NCBI GenBank assembly: GCA_021292165.1
Contig: CM037879.1
Coordinates: 117,315,359-117,379,358 of the forward strand
Source of the DNA: Shinisaurus crocodilurus
Lineage: Eukaryota; Chordata; Lepidosauria; Squamata; Shinisauridae
Length of the DNA stretch: 64,000 nt
Direction of reading: 5' to 3'
In this document: positions 57,836-64,000 of the stretch, piece after piece
Layout of the letters: every line of letters begins with the position of its first letter
Position numbering within the stretch: position 1 is the stretch's first letter
The notes under the pieces: model-generated
Told to the model about the DNA's origin: nothing
The model's database searches: none
Seen by the model: the letters and a program-made list of their open reading frames with translations, nothing else
Position numbers and translations under genes: made by a program

Positions 57836-58060
57836 ACGAAATGACAAGCCAACAAATTGGCTTAATTGGTTTGTGGATCGAGAGAGAGTCGCTAGTTGGA
57901 AATATGTTCTCTCCACACAAAGGCCTCGGTAGAAAGAGCGCCACTGTGTTTGTTCCACTGTCATTCACATGTTCATTTATCACATGGCCCAGAAATGTAA
58001 ACATCAACCCGGAGAACATAGAAAAAGAAAGCAGTTTTGAAGGGGGGGGGGGGACATGAG
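57836..58060. promoter_or_regulatory. Candidate conserved non-coding element
   Basis: A non-repetitive ~200-bp stretch with CCAACAAATTGGCTTAATTG (57849-57868), CATTCACATGTTCATTTATC (57961-57980) and CACATGGCCCAGAAATGTAA. It contains E-box (CACATG) and TAAT cores. It ends at a G11 run (58041-58052). The conservation claim is pattern-based only. Confidence 0.35.
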
Positions 58061-61000
58061 GGAAGGGTTTCCCATTTAAACAACTAAAAACACTACCAGA
58101 AAAAAAGAAACCAGAAAAAAGCTCTCGCATTTTCCTGTCATAGAAACCTTTCTTTAGATTTCTACTGCAATAAATAAAATAATGTACTGTACTCTACTAC
58201 TCCTGATACCTCTTCATGCAGCAAAATGCAGAAACTAAACTGAATCTCTGTTCAAGGTTAAGTCGAACAGCAACTATTCCTGTTGGGGGGGGGGGGAGAT
58301 CGTGTTATTGCAGCTTCTCCAGCCCCTCTCTTCTTTATTCAGATCAAACCTTCTTTCCCTCCCAAGCCACGTTTTGAGTTAGCAATCCATTCCCACATAT
58401 TGGACCTTCTAATCCACAACGTGGTTCTGGATCTAACACCGCACCACCGTCACCTCTATCGATTCCTTGCAAATAGATGAGCGCCGATTTCAACCCCTCA
58501 AGCAAGTATATAGCCTAGGTAGGGGTTCTTTGGTCTAGAAAGCTCCACACACACCCCGTTCAGAAGTGCAACTCACAGGTCGATTTTTTTTACTACCCAG
58601 TACGTCGCACTGCTCTCTAACTGAGACACGAGTTTCGCATTCCAGGAAGTGTACATGGCAAGTCTAAAAGAGGCAAGCCTTTCTTTTGGGGTGGGGTGGG
58701 GTGGAGTGGGGGGGGGGCAGCACAAAAGCAGAAATTAAGCGTCGGTTGTCGTGGGCAGCTAAGGGGAGCCTAGATGGGTGTCTGGTCAGTCTTTTGTCCT
58801 TTGTCATTAAAGATGTATATAAAATGTGCTTCGTTAAGAAAAGGAAGCTCCCCGATATTCCTAATTCTGATTGGCTGCCTTTAGAGGAAACAGGCCTTTT
58901 CAAAAGAGCTCCCACAGAGTAGCTTCCTTTCAAAGGGTAGGCTGGTCTCTGCAGGGCCTCGCTGGTGCTTCTCTCTCTCTCTCTCTCTAATCCGCCGGCT
59001 CTAACAACATAGATAGGAGGCGTAGACCATCTAGCGGGAAATGAAAACGGGGTGGGGTGAGGTGGGAGGCTGTTTTTAGCAAACTCCCGTTTCAGATATG
59101 AAAGCCCGGGCCCAGCAAATATAATAATAACCATATTAAAATAAATAAATAAATAAGCAAGCAAGCAAGCAAGCAAATCACACCTGGTCCAACCAAGTAA
59201 CATGCACGTGATCCCCCCCCCCCCCAAATACATACGGGAAGAAGCAAAATATTCCCTCCAAGACCACGGAAATGTCCTGCAGAGGGCAGATGGTGCTCAG
59301 TTTTCAACTCCTCAAACACACCAACCCTCTCTCCACTATTTTAAAAAATAAATACAAACAATTCAGCGAGCTATTGACCAAGGGACATTCAATCCATACC
59401 CAGCTTAAACATTTTACCCATCAGCATATCTGCGGTCGCAGAACACTCCTTCTTTCTGTCACTTTGCTTCCAGACTATTGATAAGATCATTTAGCTGAAT
59501 CTGTTTGGGACGCGTGTAATATTGACTAGGAGTTAGAAAAGATGATTAAATCTAATAAGCCTGGAAACTATCGTTAAAAGGTGGAGGCGGGGGGCGGGGA
59601 GGATGAGTTAGTATGGGATAGGAGAGATTCCAAGTACAAAACCCCAACAAACCTGACAACATGCTTACGTTCGGCCCTGAGAATGCCATCCCACGAGCAT
59701 GGAAAGGCAGGGAATCTGCTACCGACTAAAAAGAAGTGAGGACTGGGTCCTCTTGGATTCCCTCAAACAATAATCGAGTCACGTCCATTAGGACCTGAAG
59801 AGAAGTGCCATGGCTATTTATATGGGATCCACACACATCCATATCACGTTTGTTTGCGTTCACAATGTAACCCTTAGCAGTCTGAGCCACAACAACTCAC
59901 TTAAGTGAAAGCAACTGAATTTGAGCCGAAGGGCAGCCCACTTCCGCGCACTGCTTATCCGGAAGTAAGCCCACTGGAACTAAAGGTCCGGGTCCACCAT
60001 ACACTTACGTGGGGGCGGGGGGGGGGGAGGCGGGTAAAAGTTTCATGGATTTCAAAGGAACTTACCGCAGTCCTGTTAAACCCAAGTACCCTGGCTCAGC
60101 TACTGCTCATGTTGTGGATCAGGGCAGCACCTTTATTGCAGTCTCAAAAGGGGGCCGGTACGAATGCATACTAACAACGAATAATTTATTTGTTGCTAGC
60201 TAGAAAGAGAGAGAGAGAGAGAAAGAGGGAGCTACCGCAGAGAAGAGGGGGACTCTTTCAAAAGTCTAAAGAAGAACCGGCATACAATCTACCTGACCAA
60301 AACTTTGCTTTGTTTTCTTCCTGGAAGAAGATAAAACACACTTGGCTAACCAGCTCTGGGCGAGGAATCCAAGCGAAAGGCTTGCATTTATAGAGTTAAA
60401 ATAGTTTAAATAAAAAATAATACCCACACACACACACACCATCGCGCTGTTTCTTTAAAGAAAAACCACACTAGAAGTGTTATCCCGTAAACCACCTATT
60501 CTGGAATAAGGCTGGAGTCAATCCTCTGGACGGCAACGAGTTATCAACCAACCTGCTCTAGAGAAAGTGCCTTGTCGTCTCTCAACAGGGGCCTCTAAAC
60601 AATTACTGCCTTCTTGTTGGTCTGAATGGAACTTTTACTGCCAGGTAAGTGTGAGCGCTTAGGATCGCAGCCCAAAGCAGAACAAGAGCGATTGACAACA
60701 ACCCCAGCCCAGCGACTTCTCAGTGAGCGTCACTTCTAGGTAAGTCTGCTTAGATCTGTGCAGCATCCAGACAGGCGTAAAAAGTCCCAATTTCTCCTCC
60801 GCCCCATGCTCCAAGAGAGGCCGGTTTCCCCAGAGCATCAAAAGACACACGGTGCTGACTGCGAACATTAAAGGCCCAACCTTTAAAAAAAACAAAAAAC
60901 AACCCTCACTTGTACCGGTCTAATAGGCTCTCCGGCCTACATATATTCTTGCTGCACTGTACCAACTACCAGAGTAATACCAGCAATACCAGCAAATCTG

Positions 61001-61240
61001 TCAATAGATTAGGCATACATTTTATTCCAAAGTAAGAAGGAAGGACAGAGAATTCAGCGCAATAGAATGTCTAGATTCTATTCAAAGAACTATGCTGCCA
61101 CTCAGTACTATTTCCCCCTCCCAAAAGGAACATAAAAGATATGCCAATAAGTCGAACAAACTATAAAGGTCTTGTGTATTTCTGTTTTATGTAGATAATA
61201 AAATATTACTTTAACATAAATATATAAGGATCTCTGCGCT
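58061..61240. other. Non-coding flank with simple repeats and short-repeat copies
   Basis: Includes G-runs (58285-58297, 58708-58717, 60017-60026), a GT/GGGGT-rich patch (58687-58718), (CT)n (58972-58988) and (AAGC)n (59155-59175). A SOX-type CCTTTGTCATTAAAG lies at 58798-58812 and an ATTGATAAGATCATTTAGC region at 59477-59495. Short-repeat copies are at 59943-59965 and 60645-60745. No coding gene is recognised. Confidence 0.5.
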
Positions 61241-63137
61241 TTTATTTTTTCCCCACAAGCACATCCAAATGTACCAAAAAACAAAGTATTTCTTTAAAGA
61301 GACTGAACAAAAAAAATTAAAAATTAAAAATTACATCCCATATAGATTTTGTTTTTGTTTTTTTGTTCACCTACTCATTTAAAGCTACAGAAAAAAAACA
61401 GTTTCCAGAACCTGTTTGCTTTAAAAGAAATAAATATACATTGAGGCAGGCCACTTAAAAATGATATGAAAATATTTCCCTGGGTAGCATTTAAAAGAAA
61501 AAAGGAAAGAAAAGGAAAGAAAAATAGACAAAGAAAACATTTAAACTATTTCTGCATTTCAAAGGACAAATACTGAACATATATACAGAGCGGTAAGGTT
61601 TGCTTGGTAACTTTTTTTAAAATTTTAAGTAAATCTATCCAAGGGTTTGGAGGATCTGCCTCCCCCAAACTCCTTCTTTTGACCTTACCCAGATATTAAT
61701 AAGTGTCACTGTTCCCCTTTTGCCACTTCCTCTGCCTCTGACCTGAATATTGTTATAGGAGGAGTTTGTCCCTATTCCATAAACAACAGCAGCTACAATG
61801 CCCTTAAAATGAAATCAGTGTCCATATCATCTCGAAGGGGGAAACACAAGGTTGTAAAAATAGAAAAAAGGCCAATGAATAGGCTTCCCAGAAAGCTGTA
61901 TTGGTCTTCTCAAAGGGAGGGGGAAGAGAGAAAAAAATCTGATACTAGACTGGCACTTAGAAAAACAATGGAAGATTATAATATTATTAAATCCCACCTA
62001 CATATTCCAATGTTTATCTGCAAGTTTCTCTGAGAGAATACTTCATTGGCCTCAGAAAGCTCAAACAATCCACTAGGCAAACTTTGTAAAGATCATTTTG
62101 AAAAAGTTATGCAGACCCCCCTTCTTTTTTGTGCTGAGTAGATGTTTCAAAATGTGGATCTGTCACTATCACAGTTTCAAGGTTTACCCCCTCACCCCAA
62201 TATAGAATATAATACACAGTTTCAAGTTCCCCCTCCTGTCTTTCCTCTCAAGAGCCTCCTGCTTTTTGGGGGGAAAGTTAACCGTTTTCTATCAAGAAAA
62301 TGCATCTATTAAAAGGACTAACAAAAAGAGAGGAAAAAGAGGGATTGGAAAATGGCATTTTGGTTGCTTTGTTTTGTTTGGTTGCTTTGTTTTCAAAGAG
62401 AAAAGCCGGCCTTTCCCACACATTATGCTGAAATCTCAATAAAGGATGTGGGATGCATCTGAAATCTGAGGAAAAGGACAACACTCATCTGCATGTGGCC
62501 ACAACAAAACCCTCCCCCCATAAACAGACTACCTAAACCAAGTACTTGGATTTTAAAGCAAACCTTATAGACACATTAACTTGGAAGTAAGTCCTATTGG
62601 TTTCAATGGAAGTAAGCCTGTCTACCTTCTGAGCCATAATCCCACTGACTTCAATGGCATTAATAATTACTTAAAATTCAGCTCTCTTGTATTTTGTAGG
62701 ATCCACATCTCCACTGAAGTTGGTAGTCAGCCTCCCATTGAGAGGAATGGGTCCAGGCTTGCATGCAATGGCTGCAGTTCTCAGACCACTCACATCACAC
62801 TCCTATCTTAAGAACATTAAGTGAAAGTAAGTCCCACCTATAGTGGATGTCACTCTACAATAGTTTTATCTCCTTCAGAAAAACAAATCAAAGGGAAGTG
62901 ATCTATCTCAAGATCACAGCCTGCAGCTGCAACGCTAGGCACGCTTGCTTAGATAAGTGGAACTTACTTCCAAGTTACTCTCCCTAAGGTCAGAATGTAG
63001 GTTCTTAAGTTGAATTTCTTTTCCCCTCATTTCAAATTTAGAAGCAGATGTCAGCATAAATGTCTTAGGGCAGGGTAGAACTGGATACTCAAGACATAGA
63101 GAGAACTTTCTGTACATTACCTGTGAGGCTAAGCATC

Positions 63138-63162
63138 ACACACACACACACACACACTTTCT
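63138..63162. repeat. (CA)n microsatellite
   Basis: About 12 CA units followed by TTTCTCTTTTCCC. Confidence 0.95.
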
Positions 63163-63240
63163 CTTTTCCCATCTGAAAGTCCCCACTCTCCATCTTTAGC
63201 TCCATTCAAAGTGCCACTTTCTGCTGGAAAAATCTGGATG

Positions 63241-63242
<2 letters not shown>

Positions 63243-63278
<36 letters not shown>

Positions 63279-63303
63279 ACACACACACACACACACACAC
63301 ACT
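63243..63303. repeat. Compound (TC)n(AC)n microsatellite
   Basis: About 16 TC units, then TCACTCAC, then about 10 AC units. Confidence 0.95.
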
Positions 63304-63359
63304 TTTTATAGAAACAGCCTTGGCTTACTCAAATTATTCTACTAGTCTCTAGGCATATT

Positions 63360-63363
<4 letters not shown>

Positions 63364-63397
<34 letters not shown>

Positions 63398-63449
63398 CCT
63401 CTCTCTCTCTCTCTCTCTCTCGCTCACACACACACACACACACACACAC
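63364..63449. repeat. Second compound (TC)n(AC)n microsatellite
   Basis: (TC)n with a CTCCC interruption, CGCTCAC, then (AC)n. It has the same order and strand as the array ~120 bp upstream. Confidence 0.95.
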
Positions 63450-64000
63450 CATTCCTTGTATCTGAATAATTCCAGAGCCACGTTTCTGGAAAGGGGCAGT
63501 TGTTTATTTCTACCCTTTCTTCTCTGTCCTCGCTTCCCTCAAGATCTACTTAAGACTAAAGAGCCCAGCTTCCCTACTCTGGAGGTTAATGATGGCAGAA
63601 AGAGCAAATTAAACATGACCTCCTCCACCAAAGGCGGCTCCAAAACTTAACATCCACACAAAGAGGAAAAGCAAGGGCTTCATGGTTTATTATACATTGT
63701 CCCACCGCTGGCCAGCACTCAAGAGTGGAAAATGCAAGTCATTTCCCAGCAAGGCATGAAAAGGAGATGAAATTGGTAAAACTTCTATTTTCTTGCAGTG
63801 CAAGTTCATAGAGGTTTCTTTTTAAAAGAAAGGCATGGCCCTCCTAGTAACACTTGCCTACCTCTTGCCTTCATATCTACCCCCCCCCCCCAACTAAAAC
63901 CGAACTGTAAAGTGTATTCCAACGAAGCCAAACCTGTGTTCTGCATTCTTGGTGCCTTTGGCGTAGATCCCAAGGAACGTCATGGCAAGGACCCTGCCAC

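Larger units (their letters stand above)
61241..64000 (-). other. Possible distal 3'UTR of POU3F2
   Basis: On the - strand the T/A-rich sequence 61620-61247, containing ATATATGTTCAGTATTTGTC and U-rich tracts, leads to an AATAAA signal (61241-61246 on -). Another - strand AATAAA lies near 63686. In other amniotes POU3F2 lies tail-to-tail with FBXL4, and its single-exon transcript has a long 3'UTR. Orientation, distance from the FBXL4 stop (~39 kb) and U-rich composition fit. No POU3F2 codons are in the window, so the gene body would lie to the right. Microsatellites at 63.1-63.45 kb and repeat copies at 62580-62650 argue for caution. Confidence 0.35.

Noticed and set aside
63898..64000. Open - strand frame at the right edge that could be a terminal POU3F2 exon
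   Set aside because: The ~33 residues do not match the POU homeodomain or the known C-terminal pattern, and a chance frame of this length is common.

Overview
The window is nuclear DNA of an amniote, most likely a squamate reptile (lizard). The grounds are one recognisable vertebrate gene (FBXL4) with reptile-like divergence, and a repeat mix of CR1 and L2-type LINE fragments, a tRNA-derived SINE with an L2-type tail, a 5S-rRNA-derived SINE with a CR1-type tail, many hAT and Tigger/pogo-like DNA transposons, and long microsatellites. No bacterial or viral gene organisation is present. The species call is inference.

Gene content is sparse. The last three coding exons of FBXL4 lie on the + strand at 9030-9101, 14971-15283 and 22402-22565. 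They encode the C-terminal ~182 residues, all leucine-rich repeat; the F-box and mitochondrial N-terminus lie left of the window. Reading frame and splice sites are intact and the stop codon is at 22563-22565. The 3'UTR probably runs to somewhere between 23.55 and 24.15 kb.

Left part (1-22.4 kb, FBXL4 introns): a poly-C/CCCGGG minisatellite with a ~424-bp higher-order duplication (1-1397); a 72-bp duplication carrying octamer motifs (1403-1540); two neighbouring Tigger-like elements, the second a 1.8-kb foldback with a solo LTR inserted in one arm (4472-6774); L2 fragments; a three-level nest in which a LINE copy with 17-bp target duplications holds a DNA transposon with 5-bp duplications, which holds a CpG-rich module (12265-14058); and a hAT element holding a Tigger-like element (16782-17751).

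Middle part (24-51 kb, intergenic): mostly mobile-element debris. The best resolved pieces are a 648-bp foldback (24544-25191), the 5S-CR1 SINE (~26785-26960), a 132-bp hairpin hAT MITE with perfect 8-bp duplications (30222-30353), a hAT inserted in a hAT with a frameshifted transposase tail (33770-35692), a dead L2-type LINE (40790-44030), and a tRNA-derived SINE (48449-48711).

Right part (51-64 kb): unlike the rest, it is poor in recognisable autonomous transposons, rich in CpG in places, and has several AT-rich islands full of homeodomain-type TAAT cores. FBXL4 in other amniotes ends tail-to-tail with the intronless neural gene POU3F2, so this part is probably the regulatory flank of POU3F2. 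The stretch from 61.24 kb to the window edge may be its long 3'UTR on the - strand. POU3F2 coding sequence itself is not in the window.

The window holds no convincing new protein system. Its novelty is structural: repeated foldback elements, nests whose insertion scars can be read base by base, and a mobile CpG-rich module found in at least four places.
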